Part shown: positions 1 through 17,445 of the stretch, in pieces | How positions within the stretch are numbered: the first letter of the stretch is position 1 | Layout of the letters: the number at the start of each line of letters is the position of its first letter | Assembly (NCBI GenBank): GCA_009746045.1 | Contig: RPFO01000333.1 | Span: forward strand, 1,408,674 to 1,472,673 | Source: Mesostigma viride | Lineage: Eukaryota; Streptophyta; Mesostigmatophyceae; Mesostigmatales; Mesostigmataceae | Length of the DNA stretch: 64,000 nucleotides | Direction of reading: 5' to 3' | Notes under the pieces: model-generated | What the model saw: only the letters and a program-made list of their open reading frames with translations | What the model was told of the DNA's origin: nothing | The model's database searches: none | Program-made: the position numbers and the translations under genes

Positions 1-2
1 AT

Positions 3-170
3 ACCGTGCCGCCCGTCCTCACGTGCGTGCACGCCAGCGCCGCGGGCCAAGGGGCCACGATGGTAGCTGGACAAGTGCTGCCAAGAGTGGCAAAAGCTGC
101 TCCAGACACCGTCAAATATAGACGCAAGTTGATAGACCGACAAGCGAAAACCAGGAATTACAATATGTAA
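3..170 (+). CDS. 3'-terminal exon of an unidentified gene (5' part outside window)
   Basis: One frame is open from base 3 to a TAA at 168-170, giving 55 codons. The first ~110 bases are GC-rich, like the confirmed exons elsewhere in the window, and composition drops to AT-rich after the stop. The peptide begins TVPPVLTCVHASAAGQG and ends with a basic stretch containing KYRRKLIDRQAK. I do not recognise the family. No start or acceptor can be placed because the window begins inside the exon. About 200 bases of presumed 3' UTR follow before the LTR element at 372. It could instead be chance coding in a GC-rich fragment. Confidence 0.35.
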   Translation, partial: TVPPVLTCVHASAAGQGATMVAGQVLPRVAKAAPDTVKYRRKLIDRQAKTRNYNM

Positions 171-371
171 TGTGTCCTAATTTAATTACCGAACACCACT
201 TGGGCAGAGATATAAACAACTCGATGTATTACTGTCCTGAATAAATAATCCAACCACCTTACCCAGCTGAGTTGATACTTGATGTGCAAATGTGATAGAG
301 GCACATCATGAGGCCCTGGGCCCGCGGCAAGAAATCACCATAATGCAGCCCGCATCGGTGGCACCCAGCAG

Positions 372-922
372 TGTTGTCTTTTATGGCTCGCAGTCACATT
401 GGTGGGTAACCTATAACAACCTGTGTTGATTGGTGCATTAACCAACTGGTGGTAATTCATACAAGTTTGTGTTCACCCATCTTGTCTGTGTTAATTGGTG
501 TTGGTATTTGATGAGCTGATGTGGGATATGTGTTGATATGGTATTGTGACTAATCGAGTGGGCGGAAGTCTGTCAGTGATCGGAAGTTGAGTACTTTCGG
601 CTGTGGCCGATGTGTGTGGCGCCGCGCCGGTACTTGTGCAGTTTTACTACTTGCGGTGGTATCGCTCTATTTCTGGGTACTTTGTGGCGTCGCGTTGATA
701 GCTTCAGTTCGCGGTATGTGTGTCTTGTGGTTGAGCTGATGCGTTGCGGTGATGATCCACAAAGGCAGCCGTCATTACATTTTGGGGCGCAATCACCATG
801 TGAGCGCGCGCACCTACGGGCCTAAGGGCTGCGGGCTATGGATCTGAGCACAATACCCACTACCATCATCTTCGAGGATCTTCGCCAACTCCTTAAGCTT
901 GTAATTGATGCTTTATTTAACA
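372..922 (+). repeat. 5' LTR of the LARD-type element
   Basis: 551-bp copy, TG...CA termini. It differs from the 3' copy by three visible substitutions, near 482-486 (ttaatt versus ttgatt), near 525 (gggata versus gggcta) and near 873 (ttcgag versus tttgag). The sequence directly 3' of it (TGTACTAGGTTGGGG) would be the primer-binding site. It does not resemble the usual initiator-Met complement, and I could not assign a tRNA. Confidence 0.9.
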
Positions 923-3900
923 TGTACTAGGTTGGGGTTCTTGTTTTAGCTGAAAGCGTCAGTTGACCATGGCGGCATTTGTCCAAGAGAAAATGATGCG
1001 GAATTTCTAACGGAATTGTACACTTTCTAGCGGTAATGTAAACGGAAGTGACGAAGGAAATGTCCTCTGCTATCTTGGCGAGCTACTCCTGATTGGCTGC
1101 TTGAAGCTGCGACAACTTCGATCTGAAACGGAGCTCGGTAGGCGATGTGCCTGGAATTTCGGGTCGTCTCGACTGACCGACTGAATTGCGCCAGAATCTC
1201 TCTCTGTGCGCTTGTCCTTTAAGAATGCTAATGGATTTATTATGATAGCCGTGTCGATTGAGTTTGCAATAGATTCCGTAACTGTGTGCTGTGTATCTCA
1301 AACGAATAGACTGAGGTGATCTCTTGTGGGTCATGCTCGTCATGCTGATTGTCGGAATGCAGTTTTCTTGGGTCGTTACTTGCTGCATGCAGTATGCTAG
1401 CTATTTCTCTGCGTCAACTGGGCACCTGCTATTGTCTTGTCTCGAGACGTTGTGGTTGCATATGGGCAAGTCTTTGTGCAGGAAACGTAGGCTCTGTGTG
1501 TGTTACAAAAGTCTGTTATTTGACGTTATCTGCGCTTCTTCTGCGCCGAAATTGCTAGTACTCCGGAGCAAGTCCATGACGACTTGCAATGTATATTTGT
1601 TCTTTTGATTCGGCTGGTGGCTTCCTTCTCAGCCTGGGTGCTAAGCGTACTCAAATAAAGTTTATGCAGGTGATGAAAGTTGCATGTACCGAGAAGAGGC
1701 TTGCTTCATCTTGTTCCTTGTTTGCAGCACCATGAGCTATGTGCTACCGGCTTTGGGACGCTTTTGCCAACTGAGGGCCACTGAGTGTGCCTGCTCTTAG
1801 TGTTCTGTTCTCCATTTCAGCCATGTCAAGAACAGTGTACTGGCTGCGCTGTTCAGCGTTCTCCCAGGTAACGGTTGCATTTTATACCACATGCGCATGC
1901 GCAGTGTTGGGCTGTGCCCTGCTGAGACAGAGAGTTGGGATACCAGTGGTGATGATGATTGTGAGAGGCATTTTCAGTAACCGTGTGTGACTGGGTATGG
2001 TGGTCTGGCTGAACCAGCCGTGGTGCATCCTGCCCGCTGGGGCAATATTGGTGCAGTGGAATCCGAGAACGAAACTGTATCACTGAGTCGAGTGAGCCTT
2101 GTATTATCTGGGAGTATGTGTGACGCTCTACTTGAAATGCCATGTGGTGATTATTTGGAATTTGTTAATGAATGAGTGGCTGTCACACTTGTCGCTTGGC
2201 GTTCGTTGGATGATGCGTGGTGCCTCGGTGTGGCATGCTAATGTTTGTGGCTGCCGGTTATGGTTGGGCAGCTGGGATGAAGGCAGTTGTTTATGAGCGG
2301 ACAGTGATGAGATGTCCCACGCTGTTTTTCTATGTGTCAATGACTGGAGACTTACTTGGACTAAGTGTCTTTGTCTTTTATAAACCTGGAAAGGGGGCGT
2401 GTTTTCTCTAAAGACTTCCTCCGATGGGTTCTCTCTGTGTTTTCATCTGTGGTTTTTCATCTGTTTTTGTGGCTAGGGTTGCTCCGTGCTGTCCATGAGT
2501 TGATGATAGAGTTTGCCTCTACGTCTGACGAAGTTGCAAGGCGGTGTCTAAGCTGAGATTGCACATTTGAATGGGTTGTGGGATGGTGACCCGCTAAGCA
2601 AGGTTGCAGTGGCGTGTGACTTGTGTATGGCGTTTCTTTCAGGCAGTGCGTATCATGTGGAGGTTCCATTGGGCTTGATGTGGACAGGATGTGCGTTGTT
2701 CATTCATGTGATAGCTTACAGGCCTGTTAGATGTGCCTGACAGGGGCTGGCAGAGGGATTGCTGGCCTGACAGTGGCATTATCCCGTGTCCTCTTGCTTT
2801 GAGCTCTGTCCATGCACCGACTACTTCTATAGATGTGGGAGGAGGCAACAGTAGCAGACTAACAGCCCATTTGTGCATAGTCTGGGTCAGGTTGCCTCTA
2901 CTGGGATTGGAGCGGGAATAGCCTAAAATGCCTTGGTTGTAATTTGTGTGCCCGAGCTTCCATGGAGTTGAATTCTGATGTGAATGGCCTGTGCTGTGGC
3001 ATGATGTTGAGTCATTGGCGGCACCTTTTGATTGTGCCAGTGCAGACCTCTAGAAGGGAACTTGGTGAGTGTGCTCTGGATATGTTTGGGGTTGAAGGTC
3101 AGATGGTGCGTGCCGATTTAAGGTCAAGGTGCGTGCCGGTTGATGGCGTTCACTGCGGACTTGCATGCTCATGTTGAAGGGGGCATGTTAGGTCTGACCC
3201 ACCGAGACTTAGTCCCTTCTCGGTTGCCCAGGCAGCAGCTCGGTCCATGGAGAGATCGCTCGCGGGTGTGCACAGAAAGGGGGGCATCCCGCTGGAGCTT
3301 GCATGTAGGAGGGTCCCGCCTGGGGCAAAGGGAGCTGTGAGCGGGGGAAGCTACCCTTGGGAACGAGGAAGAAATGGGAGCTTGGAATTGAGTACACTAA
3401 AAGGGGGCCCACCACAGACAAAGTTGTCCCACTTAGTATCCGGACGCTTGGTGGGGCATGGGTGGCAGATTGAGATCGGTGTCTGATTCATCACACAGTA
3501 CCTCTCTGGGCGTGCAGCTAATCTCTGTGGTATTGTTCCCTAAGGTGCCGGTGCTGTGAGTGACAACGTTTTGGGTACCAGCGATCAGGTGGGGTTACTA
3601 GTGCAGGTACTGATTTGGCGGTGGTAACTGCAGTCAGGTGTTGCTTGTGTGAACTTGCTGTGTCTCCTCTCCGCCAACGACCTTTTCTTCTAAACCAACC
3701 CATCGTGGTGCGTTAGCTCCGTGGCGTGTCACTTCACGCGTCCTTATGCTCGTGTTGGTCGGTCAAACGCACATTTTACTCCTTAATAAAAGGAAAGCGT
3801 TGGGAATTGTACTGTTTTGCGGGCGTAGAAGTACCTCATGAGCGTTTGGTAACAATTCGGGTTTTGCGCAGTTGGTATTGTTCTGGAAAGGTGGCTGTGA

Positions 3901-6227
3901 CCATGACACTGGTTTGGGTTGTTCAGAGATGGGAGCTAGCAGACAGATACTTGGTCTGGTGATGAACGGATCTGCACCCGTGGTGTACATGCCCCGATAT
4001 ATTTATGTTGCCAAGCAGTGGGTCTGTGGTGCGGGACCAATGGGGAGCATGAGTGGAGTCATGCGCGCGCCCTGGTCGTTGTGTTCAGGCTCAATAATGC
4101 TTGACAACAGCAGAGCTGAACGTGTGTGCCTAGCCTGGGAAGTTCAGCTCCAGCAGCACCATGGGGAGACGGTGGCCCTGACACACTCCCCGCGACAGAT
4201 GGTGAACAGGACATAGGCTGATGCCTGATGTTGAGGAGGGGGAAACCCTGCTTGGAAGCTGACTTGGGTGGTGAGAGTAGGACTAGCTACCCTACTTGCC
4301 ACTTCTGCTGGATGAGGGGTTGCCCAAATCCGGGGGCAGTACGGCTAGAGTACCTAGGCATTTCGGGGGTTGCCCCACTTGCTGATGGTAATGCGAGCAG
4401 TCTGCGAGGCTCATACTTGCCCGGTATGAAGCGACTGCTGGGGTCTTGCGGACCAGAGGTGCTGTGACACCTACTGAAGGCAAGGGAGCGCGGGGTCCGG
4501 TAGTGCTCGGGCACTAGCCGATGGCGCTCAATTCGCGGGCTGGTGGTGCAAGGTGCATCAACCACAGGCGAGGATACACGCTTTGGAGAGACGTGTTGAT
4601 GATGAGGCGGAAGGAGATGACGCCTGGGATTTTACACCGCGGGCCGGCAGTGCGTGGTGCATGCCGCAGGCGGGGTATGCTTGTTGTGGGCACTGGATGT
4701 GCTTAGATGCACGGGAATGTAGATGTGTCGAGGGTCTTCCGCAGCATGATGGTTTTATGAGCGAAGCACCTTGTGAGGATGGGTATGTGGGCATAGGATC
4801 AGTGTTGCATGATGCATGTGAATTATGCACACAGTTTTGAGTTGTCTCATTCAGTGATGGTCCTTGTTGCATATGATGTGGTGCTGTGAGCTGTGAGATG
4901 ATCGTAAATAGTTTTGACATAGGCATCCAAACGTGCAAACGAGTGAATTGGCTGAAATCACCCAATTGATATGCATCAATATGTGACATTTCCTATAAGA
5001 GTGAGGCTATGTGAGCAGGTCTGAGTTTAACGGGAATATGGTGGGCAGTTTGCCCTAAACTTTTGTGGCCTGAGTAGATGGTGTGGTGTATATTTGGGGG
5101 CCGCGATGAATGTTATGTGGACAAAGCATGGATGCTGGTGAGAGCATGTCATTGGAGTTGGATGTCCTTGTGAGTGGTGTCTACTTTATGGGAGTGAGGG
5201 AATGTGTTCTGTGACCGTATGGCTTGTTGATAGTCAGTGTGAACTACTTGCAGAGTGTGCCTTGGCGTTGGGGAGGCCGCAGGCAAGGGCATGGGCCAGG
5301 AAGGCCTTGGGAGTGTGTGCCGGTAATATCAAGCCTACTGGATAATGTGGCACTGCAAATCTGATTGCTGAACAGGTCTGAGTACCTGAGTTCTTGATTC
5401 ATTTCTTGCTTCTCTCTTGATGGTCAGTGTGGTATTGACCCCACGGGTCCGTGTCAGCTCATGTTCGTTTTATTCGGGTACGTGGGAAGTCGGGTACTTT
5501 GGTCCAGGAAGGATCGTCTGGTGGGCAGTGGGCAATGACTCACCTGGTTGACCTGGCAAAGCCGCAAAGGTGGCGGTGTGATTCCTAGTGCCTGGCGTAA
5601 AGTGATTGAGTGTTGATGAGGTCAGTGGCACAGATGGTCTTGGTGGACCAGTCTTGTATTCTCGCTTGCTTACATGACTTTCTAGCACATGCTGATAATA
5701 TGAGCAGGGCATCAATGGGCGCCTGATAACGGGGTTGGCACTCCCCTAGTACATAATGTTCTGGCTCGTATTATTTTGTGTGGTGTGTGCAGATGATCTG
5801 TGCAATGTTGAAGCTGAGTATGCTGATGTGTGGTGGTGGCAGATCCATGTTGGATAATGTCAATGCGTATGCATATATGATTTCTGGCCTGCGCTGGTTG
5901 TCTCCTTGATACATTTAGTGATGCGTAGTTGACAAGTGATACCGTTATAGCCAAGTGATGTTGATTTTGGTTATCTTGGTTGTCTCATTGATTCTCGCTT
6001 ATTGTCTTTGTTTGGTATGCATGGTTGTGACCAACAGTGTTTATTTGTGGGTCTTGGTTTTGCTTGAGGAGTTAATGGTGTGTCATGTGACAGTTACATA
6101 ATGTTATGTCGAGAGGTGATGACGAGTAGTTGTTGTGAAATGGCATCAGTTGTGGGTGCGGACAGGCTAAGTGTGGTTCTGATTGAAAATCACATGGGGA
6201 TGTGACTGCTCGGGAAAAATGGGCTGG
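923..6227. other. Non-coding interior of the LTR element
   Basis: 5.3 kb with only short, scattered ORFs on both strands and no recognisable retroviral-type protein motif. The plus strand is visibly poor in C and rich in G and T over most of its length, unlike the flanking DNA. No internal tandem repeat stands out. Confidence 0.7.
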
Positions 6228-6778
6228 TGTTGTCTTTTATGGCTCGCAGTCACATTGGTGGGTAACCTATAACAACCTGTGTTGATTGGTGCATTAACCA
6301 ACTGGTGGTAATTCATACAAGTTTGTGTTCACCCATCTTGTCTGTGTTGATTGGTGTTGGTATTTGATGAGCTGATGTGGGCTATGTGTTGATATGGTAT
6401 TGTGACTAATCGAGTGGGCGGAAGTCTGTCAGTGATCGGAAGTTGAGTACTTTCGGCTGTGGCCGATGTGTGTGGCGCCGCGCCGGTACTTGTGCAGTTT
6501 TACTACTTGCGGTGGTATCGCTCTATTTCTGGGTACTTTGTGGCGTCGCGTTGATAGCTTCAGTTCGCGGTATGTGTGTCTTGTGGTTGAGCTGATGCGT
6601 TGCGGTGATGATCCACAAAGGCAGCCGTCATTACATTTTGGGGCGCAATCACCATGTGAGCGCGCGCACCTACGGGCCTAAGGGCTGCGGGCTATGGATC
6701 TGAGCACAATACCCACTACCATCATCTTTGAGGATCTTCGCCAACTCCTTAAGCTTGTAATTGATGCTTTATTTAACA
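6228..6778 (+). repeat. 3' LTR of the LARD-type element
   Basis: 551-bp copy matching 372-922 over its full length, followed by the AGCAG target duplication at 6779-6783. The short ORF at 6466-6681 has an identical twin at 610-825 only because it lies in the LTR. It is not evidence for a gene. Confidence 0.9.
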
Positions 6779-6783
6779 AGCAG

Positions 6784-9700
6784 AGCCATCGACAGCATGG
6801 TGGCAGATAGAGCCAGGGACAGGGATGGCGGGGCCGCCCTACCTGAGACACGGACAGGTCCGACCAGCACAGGTCCCACTTGGTGCCAGCGTTCTCTGGC
6901 GCCTGTCACATACGCATACCAGGGACCCAGGCACACAGAGTGTCATCCCATCTGGTCTTGTGAGTGCGACCACGACAAGCATCTGAGTGCACAAGCAGCC
7001 ATGCATGCCCTGGCAGACCCCTGTCTGATGGACAGCCCCTTTAGCTCATAGTAACCCCTTAAACCAGGCGCCCCGCCACAAGCTGCCATGGGATGGCACC
7101 AAAGGCATCGCTGAAGGCAGGCCATTGTAGGTACAGACTCCCTTGCTTTCATTATTAATGTACATGCCTACTAGGGTGCCGTACGTGCTCCTTCTGTTCG
7201 CCCCTCGCCCCTGCGCTTTGTCTAATGGCCACATTTGCTATCGGCCTCCCATGGGAATTTATAGAATACAGATTTTCATGCGCGAGGTGGGAAGGCACGT
7301 GCCACCCCTGGCCATGACCAAGCCTGCATGACTGCTGGCACCCTTGGATCATGGACATTAGGCCAATTGGCAGTGGCTGATGGTAGGCCAGGCTTCAACA
7401 GGCAGACTGATAGGAGGGCTGGTGCCTTGTATGGCTGCCAGGACCAGGAGGGTAGCAGTCACTTACATGCCTACTTGGTAAAATGATGTGCATTGCTGTG
7501 CATGGCAGTGCACAAATAGAGGATGGGTGGTGCATACGCGGAGATAGAGAAATATGAAATGCCATGCTGCTCCAGGATTGGCACTAACTTGGGCAACCTC
7601 CATCAAGAGCAGCCTGCTAGAAAATGCGCTACCGCCCTGGCACCCTCGCAAAACGCGTTGCATCCAAACGTCAGGGCCCTTCACATGCAAACTGGCGACG
7701 CACAAGTGAGCTGGCATCAATCAATATTGACAGAAGACCACAGGCAGTGCTGTGAGAGCTGGGGCAATTCTGGCAGTTGTGCGCGCATCTTATGCGAGAA
7801 GCAGGGCCACGAAGTATTTTGTTCTAAACCGCTCACTCAAGAGGGCCGTGCTCACTCACGGGTTGAATGCCGAGCGAGCTGCACACGTCTCGGACCTGTG
7901 GCCGCCGACAGTGTGCATCCGTCCGAACATGCGCCCATGAGAAAAACCAAGGCCAAGGTCAGGGGGCAAGTAAAATCAAGCGGTTGGGCGTCATCAATGG
8001 GTAAATGCAGGCGACTGTAACAGTTTGACAGCCCGCGCAGGCTGCGTCGTTGCGCTGCCGCCGTTCGGTCCCATACTGTTTCCCCCGGCCCAACAATCAC
8101 AATTAGGAGGAGGACAGTGTAGGTACCCCACTACACCAGGCTCACAATTGAACAGGAATGGGCATTTCGCACGGGCGAGATACAGTATAACATCTTGCAA
8201 GCTTGTGGTCACTCTCTGCTGGTTTGTCCCTACAGCGAGTCCCATGGGCGTGACTTACGATTTCATATTTGCAGTTGGACAAGTCAACAAAGAGACCGGA
8301 GCCCCATTTTTTGTCAGCTTTCGAGGCGGAAGCCATGCGCAATAACTTAAGCTGTATCAGGTATATGTCTTCCCACCAATGATGGCCAATGCACCGGCAG
8401 CCGGTGTAAGTGGAATGCAATGCGCGCCCGCGGGGCGCCCCCGGCATGCCCCATACGATGCCTCCGTGTTTGTGGCCTAGGCAATACTCTTTGCCCACCG
8501 AACCTTTACTTCAAAGAAAAGGAGACATTATCGGCCCATAGCCGGCACGCACCTACATTACTTCCTAATTTTCTTAGAAAGCTACGAAGCACATTTGCTG
8601 CCCCCTGGGGAAACGATGACCTTCGACTAAATTGGACGGGACGCCGAATGCATCGTCGCGGCACGCGTTAAGGTATTGGGTCGCATACTATTGAAGTACC
8701 GTAAAATTATGAATGCAACGGCAATCGGCAATGACAAACTCTGGTTGTCATCTTGGCTACCTACAAGCTGAATTTCAATACATTACCACGCCGCGTTGTA
8801 ATGCAGAACCCAACTCACAGAGACACAATCATGTCCGAGTCCCCCGTGCAGTATATTTGTAGGGCGGGGACCGTACATGGGCAATGTAGTCTTGCCAAAA
8901 ATTATGGAGCGCACGTGCAGAACTGCTCATCGCTTGCTCGTTGTGCCACGGCAGAACAGATACGCTCAAACCCCGCCGCCGTACTGTGATCGGCCTGTAC
9001 GCGCAAGTCACCCAGGTACCACTCAGCCGTCTTGCCGTCCTTCATGTCGCCATTCACTCGCCGACCCCGGCAGGCGGCCGGGACCCATACATCATTCTGA
9101 CGATTTACGAAGCGGGGTGGTGCACAACGCCAACGAAGATCCAGATGGAGGGAAATCAATGCAACCAGACAGTTGCACGAAGGGATGCGCACGTGCAGAA
9201 CTGCTCATCGGTTGCCCGTTGTGCCACGGCAGAACCCAGATACGGTCAACCCCCGCCGCCGTACAGCCTTCATGGCGCCATTAACTTGGCGACCCCAGCA
9301 GGCGGCCGGGACCCATACATCTTAGCGTGGTGCATCCTCCACCGCACTGACCGCTTTTGGCCTGCTTTTGGCTCCGCCAAAGTGTGACAGCTAAGTACAA
9401 TCTACCTACATCGTGCCACTTGCCGCGAACGCACGCGCGCGAATACGGGGCGAACGGCCTGTCTCATGCCTGTCACACCGCTCATATTTGCTCAAGGCGC
9501 CAAGCTCAAGGCTGATGGAGATCAGTCGAAGAGTGCAGGGCACCTCTACCAGAAACAAGAAAAGACAACGGGAGGGCAGCATTTTCATTAGTCACGCATC
9601 CTACGTGTTGCCGATCGTGAGGCTGCCATGACTGTCCTTTAACGCGATGCGAACGAAGTAGCAGTCTTGTCTCACCCGCAAACGCGCTGTTCCTGCTGTG

Positions 9701-9873
9701 CTTGTGCCAATGGCTGGGTGGAAAGGCCGCTCTCGCACTGAGAGTTTCAAAGAAAAAGTCTTCAGATACAGGTGAGAGACCCGTGTCTTGCACCGAGGTT
9801 TTGATCACGCGTGGTATGCGACGTCGCATTCTGAGTATATTTTACGTTAGTAAGCAAACAGTAATTATTTAAA
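6784..9873. other. Intergenic region upstream of the apyrase gene
   Basis: Three kilobases between the LTR element and the first apyrase codon. Several ORFs of 100-165 codons occur (for example 7523-8020 +), but they overlap others on both strands and show no family resemblance. The region includes the duplicated block at 8911-9322. The proximal promoter of the apyrase must lie at the 3' end of this stretch, but I see no motif I can defend. Confidence 0.5.
8911..9322 (+). repeat. Imperfect tandem duplication (~280 bp spacing)
   Basis: A block beginning GCACGTGCAGAACTGCTCATCG at 8911 recurs at 9189. In each copy it is followed by a near-copy of a CCCCGCCGCCGTAC segment and then by a GGCGGCCGGGACCCATAC segment (near 9071 and 9301). 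The first copy carries about 50 extra bases between the two segments. No coding role is apparent. Confidence 0.7.
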
Positions 9874-15593
<5,720 letters not shown>

Positions 15594-15778
15594 CATGTGT
15601 TGACCATTGTGTTAAAGGCGGCAGGAGCTGATGGGGCCCACATTAAATTAAATTAAATTAAATTATAACATGCCTCCGTGGGGAGGTCATGTAGCACATA
15701 TTCCATGATGGATGGGGTGGAGGAAGCCGCGTAATCGAACTATACTAACGCTAGGCTATCTAGAAAATCCTAACTACA

Positions 15779-17050
15779 CTACTCATCAAAACGCCTCCTC
15801 CGCTTGGGGGGAGGTGGCTTGCCCACAGGGTCGGGCGTGTGCGCCTTGACAATCTTCTTCCACCGCGTCTTGTCTTGCATGACAGTCCAAAGACGGGAGA
15901 GAGAGTGTATGCGGTGCTCAAACTGGGCTGGGACCACTAGGTCGTCCAGCAACATCTGAACGTAGTTGGTGACAGGTTTCCCTACCTTTTTGGGAATGTC
16001 CGCGGGGCCAGGCCAGGTCAGAATATGCCGCCCTGGCTGGCCAAGCCGCTGGGGGCCGGCCAGACCAAGGGTGGTGTCGACCTGGCTAGTGCGGGCAAGG
16101 TGTCCTACAAATGCTATCCTACGCTGCCTAATCTCGTCCGAAACACGAGGCATGCCATGATCAAAGACTCTGATGACGGACGCTCGGAAAAACCTACGTT
16201 AAGGACCTGCCGGAGCATCCTGTAAACTGTGCCGTCGAGCCGAGCTGCCAGTTTGGGTGGGAGGGTCCACGCCTCGGCGCCATACGTGAGCACCGTGAGG
16301 ACGAGGACCTTGAAGAGCATGCGTTTGCGGTGCCCGTCCAGGCCCTTCGAGCGCCAGTAAGGTGTGAGCGAACGGAGCTTGGCCCAGGCGAGGGCGATGC
16401 GGGTGTCCACATCGTCGTCGGTGTCAGGAAGCCAGCTCCCCAACAGCTTGAAGCGGTCGCGGAACGGGACCTCCGTCCCGTCGAGCAGGCGCGGCAGCGG
16501 TGGTTTACTGGGGGCCCCTATCACCATCGCCTCAGTCTTGACACTAATCTCCAACCCCACCGCCCGCGCCTCCAGGCCCAGGCAGTCCAGCCAGGTCTGA
16601 ATGTGCTCGGGGCGCTCGATGAGGGTGGTATCATCCGCATAAATCAGGTCGGCAAGGCGGTACCCCGGTCTAACCCCGCCGTGCTCTTTCACGTTAAGGA
16701 TGTCCAAGCCTGGCTCGAACCCCTTAAGAGCAGTAAAGCGCGCACGTGCCCGGCGCATGACGTGATCCACGACAATAATGAACAGGTATGGGGACAGGAC
16801 ACAACCTTGCCACACCCCGTGGTGAAGGGGGAATGGTGGAGTGGTGCCCTCCGCAGTCCGCACTACGGCCTGTGAGCCCTCATACAGTCGGCGAATTCAT
16901 GGCAGCAATAAACGCAGGTGGTACCCGATCCAGAGCTAGGATGGCCCAAAGAGCCTCCCAGAGAACCATGTCAAAGGCCTTGATATGAGCGTAGCATTGG
17001 CGTCGAGCAGCATAACCAACATCTTCCCACATCTTCCTGTCAAACACTAA
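15779..17050 (-). pseudogene. LINE ORF2 remnant: reverse transcriptase C-terminal half
   Basis: The longest open piece (16863-16114) carries HGVWQGCVLSPYLF followed by the polymerase motif YADD at 16641-16630 and downstream thumb-like sequence (KLLGSWLP, WRSKGLDGHRKRMLFK, LTYGAEAWTLP). An upstream piece in another frame (about 17040-16890) reads KAFDMVLWEALWAILALDR, the preceding RT block, so a frameshift lies near 16890. The C-terminus continues in a third frame (16153-15779), which matches the usual LINE region after RT (RRIAFVGHLAR). No endonuclease is present. This copy cannot make an intact protein. Confidence 0.85.
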
Positions 17051-17440
17051 TGTGGAATGGCTTGCCGGAGCAATAAGTCGGCACAGCCAAACTGATTGTA
17101 ATCCTCTTAGTAATGTGTTTCTAGCTAGCTGCGTACTGGCGAAATCGCAGTAATTATTAAGAAATAAACCCTAAACGGACACGCTAACGATCCGGCAATC
17201 TGTGGGTGCAATAAGACCCATGTGAGCATGGCATAACAAGGAGCGTGGGCAAGTAATCTGATCGAAGCCAGGACGTAGCGTGGCTGTACAAGGACTAAGC
17301 TATGGCTATGGCTGGTTGTGTACCGTGCGTTAGCGGTGCACGTGACTAGGTATATGGTGGCACAGCTAGGCAAACATTCTAAGCATGGCTGCCTTAGCGG
17401 CAGTGACTACCAATGAAGTCAAGCTAGGTTTAAGTACTAG
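17051..17440. other. Stretch between LINE ORF1 and RT remnants with no recognisable content
   Basis: About 400 bp where the endonuclease and the start of RT would be expected. I see no endonuclease motif on either strand, so this is either degraded LINE sequence or unrelated DNA separating two fragments. Confidence 0.4.
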
Positions 17441-17445
17441 CTATT

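Larger units (their letters stand above)
372..6778 (+). mobile_element. LTR retrotransposon lacking coding capacity (LARD-type), complete with both LTRs and target duplication
   Basis: Two direct repeats of 551 bp lie at 372-922 and 6228-6778. Both start TGTTGTC and end TTTAACA, the TG...CA form of LTRs. By eye they differ at only three positions (about 99.5% identity). The bases AGCAG occur immediately before (367-371) and immediately after (6779-6783), a 5-bp target-site duplication. A purine-rich stretch (GGGAAAAATGGG) sits just upstream of the 3' LTR as a candidate polypurine tract. The 5.3-kb interior has no ORF above about 145 codons and no gag, protease, RT, RNase H or integrase motif. 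Near-identical LTRs with a non-coding interior indicate a recent insertion driven in trans. Strand is assigned from the polypurine tract position. Confidence 0.9.

Noticed and set aside
610-6681. Two identical 71-codon ORFs at 610-825 and 6466-6681 as a duplicated gene
   Set aside because: They are identical because they lie in the two LTRs. The reading has no family resemblance.
7523-8020. 165-codon plus-strand ORF upstream of the apyrase
   Set aside because: It overlaps other ORFs on both strands and shows no recognisable domain or splice partner.
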